Source of the DNA: Lasioglossum baleicum
Taxonomy: Eukaryota > Arthropoda > Insecta > Hymenoptera > Halictidae
Assembly (NCBI RefSeq): GCF_051020765.1
Contig: NC_134935.1
Span: 10,355,579 to 10,419,578, forward strand
Direction: 5' to 3'
Length of the DNA: 64,000 bases
Below the pieces are notes generated by a model, which was not told the origin of the DNA, made no database searches, and worked only from the letters and a program-made list of their open reading frames with translations. How positions within the stretch are numbered: position 1 is the first letter of the stretch; each line of letters opens with the position of its first letter. Positions 1 to 11,375 of the stretch are shown here, piece by piece. The position numbers and the translations under genes are program-made.

Positions 1-600
1 GTTTAGTGTAAGCTTAATTTTCTTGTCAAGCTGAAAATAATACACTGATGTCCTTAAATCTTTTTAAAATGTCGACGGCTTGAAATTGTACGTACGTAAT
101 GAAAAAATATTATTTTACATAACGATCGGAAAGACGACAAAGTATAATGCGTGGGACTATTGTTTAGTGTTCTCTACGTAATACCCTTCCATCAAACATC
201 ACCACAAAGTAGCCATTTGGAAAATAAAGTCTGAGAACGGCCATTGCCGCGGCTAATTACCAATTACACCGATCTGCGTCACCAATTAGCGATCGCCGCA
301 TAAATTCTTCGCGACGTTCGAACAATACACAACGAAGAATAATGATGACGACGATGATGCTCTTGGTAGGCAGGAAAAAAGTACACCTTTCATGGCATTA
401 TTACGAAACTGTGAATATTGATGCGAACAGAGGCTTTATTACATTAGCTGCATCCACTCTAGTAAATAAAACTGAATTCCTATGTAACAGTATGATGCGT
501 GGGAAAAACGAGTTTTAATATTTCTTATTAATTGCTTTGTGATAATTGGAGAACTATTCAGACCGTGTGTTTTAATTATTTTTAGTTTTTGTACGCGCAT
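1..600. other. AT-rich unannotated stretch
   Basis: No open frame, RNA or repeat structure is recognisable here. A short GAT/GAC-rich run sits near 340-362. The sequence is AT-rich like the rest of the window and is best read as intergenic or intronic. Confidence 0.5.
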
Positions 601-775
601 GAAAATGGTAAAAAGAAAACATTGTTCGAAATATTGTTTTTACATTATTAAATATATTGAAATTTAATCAATTAGTAAATATTTAAGTATTGATAAAAAA
701 TCATACAGAATGGAATTATTCTAGGTCGGAGGAAATGTTTAAGTTTCGAGTTGAAATAGCTCCGACTGAAAAGGG
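601..775. mobile_element. TTAA-type MITE remnant, right end
   Basis: The segment at about 624-765 is recognisably homologous to 42684-42843: both share the ATATTGTTT, TAATCAATTA and CTAGATCGG/CTAGGTCGG blocks in the same order. The right end reads CCGACTGAAAAGGG followed by TTAA, which complements the left end CCCTTTACACTCGG of the 42.6-kb copy. TTAA flanks are the target signature of piggyBac-type transposition, so class membership is an inference from the flank. No left terminus is visible. Confidence 0.55.
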
Positions 776-1394
776 TTAATAAGTTTGAATAAAAAAATTG
801 CAGTCTATTTTTCATAAAAGCCATAATATACCACAAAACTACTGTTGTGGCTCGTTCTTGCACGGAACCCTTAATTTTTCAAAAATGCATGAATGCAACA
901 GCTTTGAGGTCTTTGTTCAGGCCAGAAATACTCGTGGCCGTCTCGAGGATGGCCTCAAGCAGTCAACTGCGGCTGCCATCTACTGATTGCGCGGCGCACT
1001 CCGAAACACTGGCCCGACGATAATGCTTGAATTACTGCCGCCAGTAATTAAATTGAACGATATCGCGTCCCAACCTGTGGGGATCCGTGCATCGTGTTTC
1101 CATTACGGCCGGGTGCGAATGTTTTCCCGGAACCGGAAAAATATTTGCCTGCGATCGATCTGATCGGAGAGCGCGCAGTCCCGAATTTACTCGGTAAAAA
1201 TTGTTGACTGTTTACTTCGTTTCCGCGAATCCGAGTTGGATAACATTTGTGAGAAAAATATTTCAAATAATCGTTGCTCTACAATTCAAATAAAATACCG
1301 GTATGTATAAATGGTAAAATTTCCGCAGATAAAATACTTTTATTTAGACAATCCGAAACATAAAATAGGATATTTTTATTTTAATCTAAAACAA
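776..1394. other. Unannotated stretch with CpG-rich patch
   Basis: About 900-1230 is richer in CG than its surroundings and holds short open frames on both strands. None shows a recognisable domain, and both-strand openness argues for composition rather than coding. No repeat is apparent. Confidence 0.4.
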
Positions 1395-2215
1395 TATTAA
1401 GCCATTTAAAAATGCTGTCCTATTACTTCCGACCTATTAAAACAGTTGAGTAATGAATATCTAAATAGTACTTTTTCTTGCAATGAATTGAGACAATTTT
1501 TATTTTGCATAACAATACGCAGTCTAATTCAAGGAGTAGAAAATTCGTGTTTATACATACTTAGACCATTTAGAAATGCTATCACTGCCAACCTATTAAA
1601 ACAGTTAAGGTGGAGTGGGGTAGTCTGCCCTAGTTTTTGCAAAGTTGGACTTTAAACTGATGTATTTTCAGTCTGGTATGTAAAAACTTAACGTTCTTGG
1701 TATCAAAATCTTGCCACAGTTTTTGCTGATGAATTAGTATTATGTAGGATTCTAATTTTGCTTGAAAATTACCCCGAAAGCGGGGCAAGTCCGTCTCTGA
1801 GAGTTAAAATTGCTTTCGAACCTTAATGTAAACCTACATCAATATTTGTTGTACTTACCTAAAATAACAACATAGAATATATTAATAACTTGTAAACTAT
1901 TGCACGTTCAGGGTAACCTCAAAGTTGTACGTGTACCTCGCACGTGACTCTTTGGCATTGGTTGATTTAAGCGAGGAAACCATCCTTATTCTTGGGCGAC
2001 ATGTATGTAGAATAGTTCATACTAACTTGTACTACATTAATAAATACAAGCCAGAGAAATTTCGTTCATATTATAATAAAAATAACCAATTTACCCCGTA
2101 ACGAAACGAGTATCAACGAAGCACTTCTTCTTGCTATTAATTCAAACAATTTCTATTCCGCATGAAAATCCGCAATTTATTAATTCAAGTAGTGGAAAAT
2201 TCGTGTTCATAGAAA
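1395..2215 (+). repeat. Two-unit tandem repeat interrupted by an insertion
   Basis: A unit at about 1395-1560 starts near TTAAGCCATTTAAAAATGCT and is repeated from about 1561 (TTAGACCATTTAGAAATGCT). Both units carry CCTATTAAAACAGTT. The second unit breaks off near 1610 and appears to resume near 2110, where TTCTTGCTATTAATT matches TTCTTGCAATGAATT of unit one and both copies continue to GAAAATTCGTGTT. Both copies contain a right-terminus-like motif of the GACTGCGGAT MITE family (about 1511-1531 and 2155-2180). The interrupting stretch, about 1610-2105, is bounded by GTGGGGTAG and TTACCCCG, a possible short inverted terminus. Confidence 0.5.
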
Positions 2216-2925
2216 TGAACGTCGGCTACGATAGAACGGTGTGAATCTGAATTGAAAAGTAACCATGGTCACCAGATCTACTGCGCAATACGAAGCTAAG
2301 TGGTTCGTAGGTCGCGTAATTAGGTTTGCTAATAGGACCGGTAGACGTGGCTCCCCTAGCCGAGCGAAAGGCTAAATCTCCCGGAAAAAACGAAAACACG
2401 ATTCGCGAGGAAAAAGCGGTCGCCGCCTTCGGTGGGACAGCAGAATGTATGCAGTGCAATTTGATATTCAAAATTCCGCGGAAAACAGGGCTTGTAAACG
2501 ATACTAGATAAAATACGGCTCCGGCAGCAAGACAACTCCATGGACAAATGTTTGCGGCTGCAAAAAATACTTATAACTGCGGCGATCATTTTTCCGCGAC
2601 CGGAGTGAAACAATGCACCGACGTTGCCGATGGCAATCAAATGTTTTTCAAAAATTCGTTTCCTATTCTCTGTTTTTTCCGTGCGGTCATTCGAAACGAG
2701 CAAACTCGCGATCGCGTTGTAAAAATAACATCCGACTCGATCAACGATTCATCTTTAAAAGAGTACATCGGTGATCCAGGTTTCAATTATTTTCCAATAG
2801 CGATTCACCGCGTCGCTTAACCGTATTTCGATCCACAGGATATGCGAGAGGCGAGGCATAAAATATCTGGAAAGAGACATTTTCATGGAATTACTAGTTC
2901 TAGCGTTAGACTGCATTTATCATGT

Positions 2926-3169
2926 TCGATAAATTCTGAAGAATTCTATTCTCCGCGAACGAATATATACGTTAAAGTGGAAATATGGTGCTCATTGTCG
3001 GTTGAATCGAAGATTCGCTTAAAAGAGTCCCCTCTATCATACACGATAAGCTCGTCATACGAGTTCTATTCTTCGCGAGTGAAGACTACGTGGTGCTCGC
3101 CGCCAATTGAATCCACAATATACTCTACGAGCGTATTTACCACCGGGGACAAATTCATGGCTCGATTCT

Positions 3170-3211
<42 letters not shown>

Positions 3212-4640
3212 ATTAAATTGAAAGTGCTATCTCTGAATTTTTATCCAACTTCGCAAGTTCGTCTATAACCGACGACACCTTAGACGAAGTCTACGCTTGG
3301 AAAACGACGTTGCCAATTGAATTTTAATCTTGCTCTGAATATTGGTCCATCAAGCTCAATGAATTCATCACACGGTGCTTCGCAAAGGAAAATTGCACCG
3401 GTGATGGTACTGCCGAGCGAACTCGAGTCTTACGCTAAAAAGTTGACGTATCGATCACGATCAATTTATGCAGTGATTCGTGCAGTGGACAAAAATGTTA
3501 ACTCGAGGTAGACAAAATTTGTGTTGAAGATTTTATCGTATGCAATTGGAGATCAAGACTGTCTTGGTCAAATGCGCCGTCTATTGAAGAGATGATTGAT
3601 TCAGACATTGTGATGCTCACTGCTGGCTACATTCTCTAGGGACACGTTGTAGATACACTTGTTAGACATTTTTATTCTACGCGTGTTGCACCTGTCAGGT
3701 TTAATGTACATACTCATTGTCTAATTTTATCCTAGTGGGGATTACGATTTTGCTCGACAAATGCAACGTTTGTTCTTCGAAAATAGGGGTTAATCCAGAA
3801 ATTCTGATACTCGCTGTCAGCTAAATCCTCTAGTAACACGTTGCACCTGTCGAGTACACTAAACTTATCACGCAAGTTTATCCTACGCAATTGGGAATCA
3901 CGATTGTCCTTGACAAATACGGTTGTTCTTTGAGAATGAGGATTAATCCATAAATTGTGTGATGCTCACTGTCAGCTAAATCCTCTAGCATCATCATGCT
4001 CATTGTCCACTTTTGTGCGATTATACTTGACAAATGCAACGTTTGTTCTTCGAAAATAGGGATTAATCCAAGAATTGTGATAATCACCGACAACTAAATC
4101 CTCTAGAAACACCTTGCACCTATCGAGTACATTAAACTTATCACACAATTTTATCCTACGCAGTTGGGAATCACGATTGTTCTCGACAAAATACGTTTGT
4201 TCCTTGAGAATGAGGATTAATCCACAAATTATGATGCTCACTGTCAGCTAAATCCTCTAGGATCATCATGCTCATTCTCCACTTTTGTGCGATTATACTT
4301 GACAAATGCAACGTTTGTTCTTCCAAAATAGGGATTAATCCAGGATACACTTAATCGTGATACTCACTGACAGCTAAATCCTCTAGGAACACCTTGCATC
4401 TATCGAATCACGATCGTCCTCGACAAATGCAACGTTGGTTCTTCGAAAATAGAGATTAATCCAGAAATTGTGATACTCACTGCGAGGTAAATCCTCTAGG
4501 ATCGCGTCTATCGAGAGTCCACTAAACTCATCACCCAATTTGATCGCGTGTGGAATGATGACTGCGGCGTTTGTTCTCGAAAGATGGGGTTTAATCGAGG
4601 AATTGCGATACTCACTGCCAGCTAAATCCTCCGGTGATGC
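2926..4640 (+). repeat. Minisatellite with divergence gradient
   Basis: The clear part, about 3741-4630, alternates two related units of about 137 bp, giving a higher-order period near 275 bp. Unit A carries GACAAATGCAACGTTTGTTC and unit B carries ACAAATACGTTTGTTC. Both then run through GGATTAATCC, CTCACTGTCAGCTAAATCC and TCTAG. The older part to the left (about 3300-3740 and 2926-3160) aligns only loosely. It still keeps the landmarks GTGATGCTCACTGCTGGCTA near 3610 and GTGCTCGCCGCCAATTGAATCC-type blocks near 3095. No open frame runs through it. I read it as an ancient minisatellite that kept expanding at its right end. Confidence 0.8.
3172..3210. repeat. (GA)n microsatellite
   Basis: An uninterrupted GA dinucleotide run of about 39 bp lies inside the old left part of the minisatellite. 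Its purity suggests it is young compared with the diverged units around it. Confidence 0.97.
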
Positions 4641-5035
4641 CTTCCCGTAGTCGGTCCTTCAGGCTGCGCTGTCTAGAGGGCAGAATACTGCCGACAGTGT
4701 CCTCGGTCCTGACCGGTGGCGGTTGTTCATTTCCGCCGCCGGCAGCACCGCCAGCTCCGCCGCCGGAAAACAATGCCATGTTCCTTCGCCGGTGATCCTA
4801 GAGCGTCCGGTTACCACGTGGACCACCGATCGTTCCGATTGTCCGCGACTGAGGGTCCGGGCACACTCTAGGTCGCGTGTCGTGCGAGCATCATTCGGGA
4901 TCACTCGCGAAACACACGACCGACTAGCAACTCGCAACTCGCGGCTGGCTCGTCGATCTGCACACGCGCCACTTCCGGTCGACGGGATCGCGCGCGCAAA
5001 CCTAACTCATTCGAGACCGATGAATTAGTCAGACA
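4640..5035. other. GC/CpG-rich patch next to minisatellite
   Basis: Composition changes sharply at the right edge of the minisatellite to a GC-rich, CpG-rich stretch of about 400 bp with frames open on both strands. In hymenopteran genomes such patches can mark promoters or first exons, but nothing here is diagnostic. A 52-codon frame (4637-4795) encodes a short proline/alanine-rich stretch (FPPPAAPPAPPP) and is treated separately as a weak observation. Confidence 0.35.
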
Positions 5036-5169
5036 AGATCGGAAACCGATCACGTCCTTTCCCCAGAACTCGATCGTGACCAGCTAATTTGGGGGTGGAA
5101 CATCTCGAAGCTGTCAACGATTCGTTTCAATACAATGCTTTTAAAACGTCTAATTGTTTTCAGAAGTGT

Positions 5170-5460
5170 TAGACTGATGCATATGAAATGCTAATCGAAA
5201 TGCTATGAAACGTACTATGTATTACAGTCTACAGGTTTATTCTAGGTACTGTCAGTCTCATAATTAGACTGCGGATTTTATGCATTTATGACAAAAATGG
5301 ACACGTTCGGTTTAAAGCAGTGGACGAATCACGAAGATTTAAGGACATTAGTTTATTCGTTTCAGCTAAATGAGACAATTAAAAGACGAAGAAATTTCTG
5401 TTTGGCTCCTGTGTCTTGCAATCAATGCAAACATTTTATATTTTGAATAAGTCTTTCATA
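5170..5460 (+). mobile_element. Fragments of TA-flanked GACTGCGGAT MITE family
   Basis: At 5265 the sequence TAGACTGCGGATTTTATGCA followed by TTTATGACAAAAATG matches the left end of the better copies at 15.9, 48.6 and 61.8 kb. A second, decayed left end (TTAGACTGATGCAT) lies near 5168, with CAGTCTA at about 5226-5232. The right end near 5425-5455 is too decayed to place confidently. Non-coding and non-autonomous. Confidence 0.5.
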
Positions 5461-5769
5461 AATGAACTTTTCTATTTGAGCTTATAACGAAACTTGAAAG
5501 AATGCGTTTTGTACATTCATATGAGTTAAGTACGTGCTGGAAATTTCATCGAAATTGATTAAATGGTGTGTGAGTTATGAACGGTTCAAAAGTTTTTCCA
5601 CGATTTTCAGTCTATTTTTGCCGTTTCATAGGAGTCGCGTCTGTTTAATGTTACTGTTCGAAGTCGGACATTTCATATGCAACAATCTAGTAGATATAAT
5701 ATCCAAGAATTACGTCATTTCGTTCTAGCTAGTCGGCATTTATACGTTTATATTGTGATATGAAAAATA

Positions 5770-7055
5770 TCAACACGGAATAAACGGACATTCTGATTTC
5801 TTAATATATTGTTTCGCGAAACAATAAGGCTGATTCTGACACTCTCGTAGACTCAGGTCGCAAACTGCGGTGCATTTCATGGAATATTTGACTAGGTTCG
5901 GAAGACGTGCACCATTGTAACATCAAAAGCGAAGTCTAATTGCAATCATGATCTCAGCCCTGCCTTGCGACTATTCTGGAGACTACCATAAATTATTCTA
6001 CTGCTCACTGCGTATTCCGTCGCGTTCTACATGGAATTTCTATTCCTTGCTGCGCCGGTAGAATGATCTATTCACATTTACGACGTTCGATTGTTCGCCA
6101 ATTAAACTGCTACAATTTTGAAAAGCCGAAAATACTTGTGTAATTCTCCAGCGAGCATGATTCAAGGTTAAATACCGCATGTTTGCACAGTTGATGCAGA
6201 AGATACACGCGACTGGTAGAACGTTTTACTCCCGAGGATGACTCTCTGTTCGGAATGATGATAAAATCATCGACAAAAAGTAAGGGGAACCGTTTAAGAA
6301 ATTCTTTACAGCGACTTCACCGGTACAATGTAAACATCGTGTAAACGATCGCGTAATTAAAGCGTTAAGTGCTTTAACGCGAGGTGAAATCTTGCATTCG
6401 ATTAATCGATAACGTAAATTTAACCTTCGTCACGCATTATTTATAAACCGATGGTCACCACACTTCTTACTATCGGTGTTGTTGCACCAGCACTGGACTC
6501 CGATGCAAAATCGAAATTCTCGATAGCGTCGCCAAATTTCTTCGATTACGATTCTCCCGAAACGATGCACTCTATCTAACGAACGGGGCCACTTTGCATT
6601 CCGAAGATTTCAGATTGTTCGACGAACGTGAAGTGCGCGGTAGGTTGCGCGAAACTGGTCTCGGTTATCTCGACGAAAAAAGAAGAGTTCAACACCGGAG
6701 CTACTGATAACATAACCAAACACAGCCACCCGGAAATCGATCGCAGACGGTTCTAATCGCTCTCTGTGTCAGTGCGCACGCTACGATTCGAGCTGATTTT
6801 CTAGGACCGTTCAGCCGACGCCTCGTTGAGGCTCGTTAAAACGTACGACGATCGATCATAACCGGCTTCGTTCTAGCGCGAGAGTAACATCCAACAGTGC
6901 ACCACGGTATTCAAATCTATCTACGCTTACAAATAGTCTCGCTGTAGCAACAATTATAAATAGAAGACGTTCAAATTTTCGTGACAAACTTCAAGAAACG
7001 TGGCTATCACGATTGTTCGACGCAAAGTGTTTCTAAAACCGAATTTTAAACAAAA
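5770..7055. other. Unannotated stretch
   Basis: I see no gene, RNA or repeat in this interval. Open frames are all short. It is probably intergenic or intronic. Confidence 0.45.
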
Positions 7056-7059
7056 TTTT

Positions 7060-7236
7060 AAAAAAAAAACAGACCAGTATCGTGCGCGTAAGACCGCAAG
7101 CGAAAACTGCTATGGCGATTGCACACCTGTCTGTTTCTCCGAGTAGCGTTTCACCTCGCAGCGTGACGGATCAGACTCGTTCACTGCTCAGCACTTGTAT
7201 ACGCGATGCGCCTAAATTAGTTTTTACTTCAAAGAA
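7060..7236 (-). repeat. Hairpin/T-run repeat family, copy 1
   Basis: On the minus strand this copy begins with TTGAAGTAAAAAC, then TTTAGGCGCATCGCG. It continues through CAGTGAACGAGTCTGATCC and AGGTGAAACGCTACTCGGAG, and ends CTGGTCTG followed by about ten T. The same order of blocks occurs at 45.27 and 54.17 kb. The central CTGCGAG/CTCGGAG arms can pair with one mismatch around a GTGAAACGCTA loop. A terminal T-run is what a Pol III transcript or SINE would show. I see no convincing box A or box B, so SINE and small-RNA gene both remain open. Confidence 0.6.
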
Positions 7237-7259
7237 GTTTAATGAACGTGTTTGATCTG

Positions 7260-8245
7260 CGAAGGTTATTCGATTCTGAAATAATGTTCCTAAAAATATT
7301 TTGCCTTACAAGTTTGATGAAAAATGACTCACGGAGAACGCTGCAGCTTCGATGACAAATATTTAGTTTGCGTGTCGAAATGGCTATTTTTGAATAGAAC
7401 GACTCGAGTGGTTCTCTGACAACAAAGTGTGCAACGACTCCGCGTAGACAGCAGCTGGTCGTAGCAGCGATAAGTCTGGAGCGATAGAATCGACCTTAAC
7501 AACCTCAGTTAAATTTCATTACGTTGTTCGGGCCATAGCGCGTCGCTCAAGGTTGCAGCATGCGATTTTAATTGTGCAAAAACGAGCGCTGTCGCCGTGA
7601 TCGTTGCTCGACTTGTCTGATCAGTCGATCCTGCAAATTCTTCCTTTTCCTCGCGCAAGCGACAAAATAGAATAGAATCCTTTGCAAGTAGAACAGTTCG
7701 TTGAGTGCTCTTCAAAATCATACTATCCTCTTTATTTTTCTCAATTATTAAACAGTTAGCTTCTATTCAGGATAATAAATTGATTCATTATTTTTTCAGA
7801 TAACAATGTCGTTAATCAAGATTTATTCATTTACGTGACATAACACGGTTAGACGACGTACAAATTGAACTTTACTGGAAAATTTGAACTGCATTAGAAA
7901 ATTAAATTTCATTGAAAATACTGGGAAGATGTTAGTTTTGTTCAGCGTTTGTTCATTTTTTCCTCATTCCACTGACACGTCGACAAATTAAAAAATGTAA
8001 TGTTTCAATATAAACAAAGTAGTTGACAATGATAAAACGTAGTCGAGCGAGTTAATATTCGTGAAACTCGTTGTTCCGATTTACAAACGACAAGCGGTGT
8101 TCCCCACTTGGTTCTATACGAAATAAATATGCCTTTGTCGAAAGAAAATCCATCTCGAAAGGGTCACATTCGGTGACCCCGTTACGCGGTAATTACCTCC
8201 GCGGAAAACTCAATTAACGGGATAAAAAAAATACACAGCGAGAGC
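7260..8245. other. Unannotated stretch
   Basis: Nothing recognisable. A 70-codon minus-strand frame near 7509-7721 has no family resemblance. AT-rich towards the right. Confidence 0.4.
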
Positions 8246-8250
8246 AGTTG

Positions 8251-8505
8251 CAAAAAATATATATAAAAGAAACTTTTTAAAAATCACGCTTATATTAAAA
8301 TGCACTAAAAAAAAGAAAATTATTTTTTTTAGGCACTAGTGACTATAAATAAAAGCGTGGAGCGCTAAACTATATTGACGTAATCTTCGTGGGCGCTCCA
8401 CGCTTTTATTTATAGTCACTAATGTCTAAAAAAATTATTTTCTCCGTTTTAGAAGTGCATTTTATTATAAGCGTGGTTTTTAAAGTTTTTTTATATATAT
8501 TTTTC
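8251..8505. repeat. Long foldback (inverted repeat) with 28-bp perfect core
   Basis: Two arms of about 110 bp face each other around a loop of about 27 nt near 8365-8391. The inner arms match perfectly over 28 bp, ending GTGGAGCGC on the left and starting GCGCTCCAC on the right. Outer arms share TTTTTAAAAATCACGCTTAT and its complement with mismatches. The structure would give a long hairpin if transcribed. It is typical of foldback MITEs. No coding content. Confidence 0.9.
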
Positions 8506-8966
8506 TATTTTCTACTTTTTAGTCTTTTTTAAATGGAACGCAAGATATAGTAATACTGGTATGAAATAGTAAGGTATGTGTGGAAATACGCGAGATATAA
8601 TGAAGGGATGACTCCGAGAGACGACGTCTCTTGATGGAGTCCGAAATTGTCCGAAATGGAACAGAATGAGGCGGAGTGGGAACGCGTAGTGGAGTAGGGA
8701 GCGCTGCCGCGCGGAGTGGGGATCGCTGAACGCGATGACGTACTACCGAGCGTCGCGCGACGAGGTGTGACGGTTAATATTAAAATTTTTTTTCTCCTGA
8801 ACGCACAGTTTTCTTAAAATTTGTTTTTTAATATTGCATTGTCATCCAGTTCTGAGCTATGTTTAAAGTTTCAAGTCTCTAGCTCATCGGGAAGTGGTTT
8901 AAAATTCGATTACAAGATTTGACGCATACAACGACAACTCGGCAAGCTAATATAAGCGTGGTAAAA
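8275..8966. mobile_element. Possible larger element bounded by CACGCTTATATTA
   Basis: The 13-bp block CACGCTTATATTA at about 8284 reappears exactly inverted at about 8947-8959 (TAATATAAGCGTG), and in weaker form at the right arm of the foldback (about 8465-8475). The foldback may therefore be one end of a larger element of about 690 bp. The interior is CG-rich with no recognisable coding. Target duplication is not evident, so the outer boundary is tentative. Confidence 0.4.
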
Positions 8967-8969
8967 ATA

Positions 8970-9760
8970 TGTCAGGCATTCGGTGCAAGAGTGACCTGGC
9001 ATTTCCATGTGTATTCGTGTTTGCCAGAGTTTCGTCGATGGCGACCGATGAAGGAACCGAGCCTGTCCCGAACGGTTCGACGAAAAGAAATCGTGGACAT
9101 TAAAGGAGAAATTAGTTGAAACGAACGGGGATCGTGCACTGACGGAAAATTCGTCGAGTCCCGCGGTGGTTCGAAGGGTGTTGGCAAGGCTAAGGTCGCT
9201 GGCAAGGTCAGGGACTCCGTAGTCCCGATTCTCGTCGAGTGGAGAACGCCAGCCTACGCCTCCGTGTCGAAAGCCTCCCAGTATTGATCCCGTTTTCGCC
9301 CGGCAAACTCGACCAATCCCAGCTGGCACATCGCATGGTAACCAACACGCTCCGACACATCTTCCAGAAGAACCGACGCGCCGCGCCGATCCGACCCGAA
9401 TCAACCCGACACACAAATCCGCGCGCCAGTTTGGCCTCGGGCCTGGCCTGAACCCGACGGAAAATTTCGTGACAACCACTAATTAACGCTGCGATTACCA
9501 GGCCACGCCATTTACCCTGTCGAATGATTTTCTATCACGCAACTGCGTCCCCGAAATTCCCACCTGGCGACTCAATCCCGTCGAATTGTTCCACTCTATC
9601 GACACTTCGTTAACCCAATGCACTGCAATTTATTTACAGCCAATAAATGCCTGCGCATATCAAATTTTATTTTTCGTCGTCCCACGTTAACAAGTTATTT
9701 TACTGTTCATAAATAATAGAATCGTGTGTATTGCTATCGGGATTTGAAAATTGAAACTGG
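8970..9760. other. CG-rich stretch with both-strand open frames
   Basis: Frames of 189 codons (minus) and about 66-70 codons (plus and minus) overlap in 8910-9479. The predicted products are arginine, serine and glycine rich with no domain, as expected when GC-rich non-coding DNA lacks stops on both strands. I do not call a gene. Confidence 0.4.
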
Positions 9761-9766
9761 CACTAA

Positions 9767-10178
9767 CCCTTGTGTAATCAACCAAAATATATAGATTATT
9801 TAAAACCTTCCTGTATTTAACATGTTTGCACAAATTCTCATTATAAGACTAAATTAATATATTAGCGAGTAAAGAATGGACATTCAGATAAATTTTGTAA
9901 TATTTTTTAGGGGAACATTAACAAATTGTTGAAAGAAATACACTAAATGGGTACTCGGGTACCCGATTGACGACAAAATGAAAATCGCCTGTATCGATTT
10001 CAAGAGATAGAAACCAAATTGGATGTTATTTTTTTCCTTAATGATTTTAATAGAGGAGAAATAATATATTGACATCTTCAGTTTTTAAAATTTTCCAACA
10101 ATTTTAAATTCATCTACTCAATTTTGCTATAAATCCGAAGTCTGGTGAAAACATTTGACAAAAAAGAGCGAGTGAGGG
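9767..10178. mobile_element. TTAA-type MITE (CCCTTGTG family), copy 1
   Basis: The left end CCCTTGTGTAATC follows CTAA, and the right end GAGTGAGGG is followed by TTAA. The first 200 bp are nearly the same as 29701-29905: shared blocks include TAGATTATTTAAAACC, ATTTAACATGTTTGCACAAA and GCGAGTAAAGAATGGACATT. A GGGTACTCGGGTACCC palindrome marks the end of the shared part. piggyBac-like by its flanks; non-coding. Confidence 0.65.
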
Positions 10179-10184
10179 TTAATA

Positions 10185-11370
10185 ATGAAATTCAAGACTT
10201 CGGGGGAAGATGCGATTAGGTGAGAATTATGGTGGGGGAGAGAGGAGAGAGTTAATAGAAAAGCATGGGCGTCTTCCTAAAGCTGCAACGCCTACAGACT
10301 TAGCTCAAGGAAAAATAAACCCATAAATCTTCCCTACGTCTTCCCAATCCTTGGTGTTGCGTGATGTCTCGCAAAGTTCAAGAAGTTGTGACGTCGCTGA
10401 ACCCAGGAGACGTCGTCGTAATGTTTGCAATGTCGCGAAACTCCTACAACGCGGACAAAAAATTAATCGTATGAAATAAAATTGTCTGGAAATCTGTCCC
10501 GACCGATCAACAGGATTTCGTACATCTTCGAGTACAGAGGTTCGGACTAGATTCTACAGAAACTATAGCCGAAGATATGGCCTCACCTTCACCCAGAAGT
10601 CGGCCATATTGGCCGAACCTTTGTCGAAAGATACCGCGTAGTCACGTGTCCTTTGATCTCCGTTGAATGCTCAGCTTTTCCCGTCTCTTTTGAAGCACCG
10701 CCGAGCGTGCTCGTTAATTAGACGCGAATTCATGAAGTTCACCAGTTGCTGGGGTGTTAAGGAGGACGCCAGCACAAAGCCGGGTCCTCGATGTTCAAAC
10801 AGGGCCCCGGGATTTTTGACAATTACCGATAGACAACCTTGTTTCGTCCTCCTTTCAACGTGCGCACTTGACTTCAGAATTTTCAGGATATCGGGCGACG
10901 GTTTTCGAATCTCATTGTAACCAACTAGACACGCGTCACAACTCACGGATATCATCCGCTTGTTAAAATCATCCCTGACACGTTGACTGCCACTGTCGGT
11001 CATACGAGGTTTAATTAAAAAATACGCGGAATTTGCAAATTTCCCGGGCTGTATAAGTTCGATTGCTACAATATCTTTTTGTTTCGTCGGTACAGTTGTC
11101 CTTAACGTATGTTGGCATAGGTGGCCATTAGGGTGGACATAAGTGTATTATTATATGTATATCTGAAGGGGAGTACTTTGAAGGAGACAAAATTAGTATC
11201 GATGAACAAATCAAGATTTTTTGAGAAAAACTAAAATTCCGCGTATCTTTTTACCAAACCTCGAATGTGCTAAAAGTTAATTGTGTTCACGATACGGGAC
11301 TTGTACGATCTACAAGAGTTCAAGAAGTAAGGTGGTAAGCTGAGAGTCTTCAGTTTTTACCTCAATGACT
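10185..11370. other. Unannotated stretch
   Basis: A minus-strand frame of 110 codons (10671-11003) overlaps a plus-strand frame of 85 codons. Neither shows a domain I know. No repeat is evident. Confidence 0.35.
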
Positions 11371-11375
11371 ATTAT

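Noticed and set aside
2926..4640. CRISPR array
   Set aside because: The units are contiguous diverging minisatellite repeats without unique spacers, in an insect genome.
8910..9479. 189-codon minus-strand frame
   Set aside because: CG-rich patch with both strands open; product lacks any domain and has arbitrary composition.
10671..11003. 110-codon minus-strand frame
   Set aside because: Composition looks fair, but the opposite strand is also open and no family is recognised.
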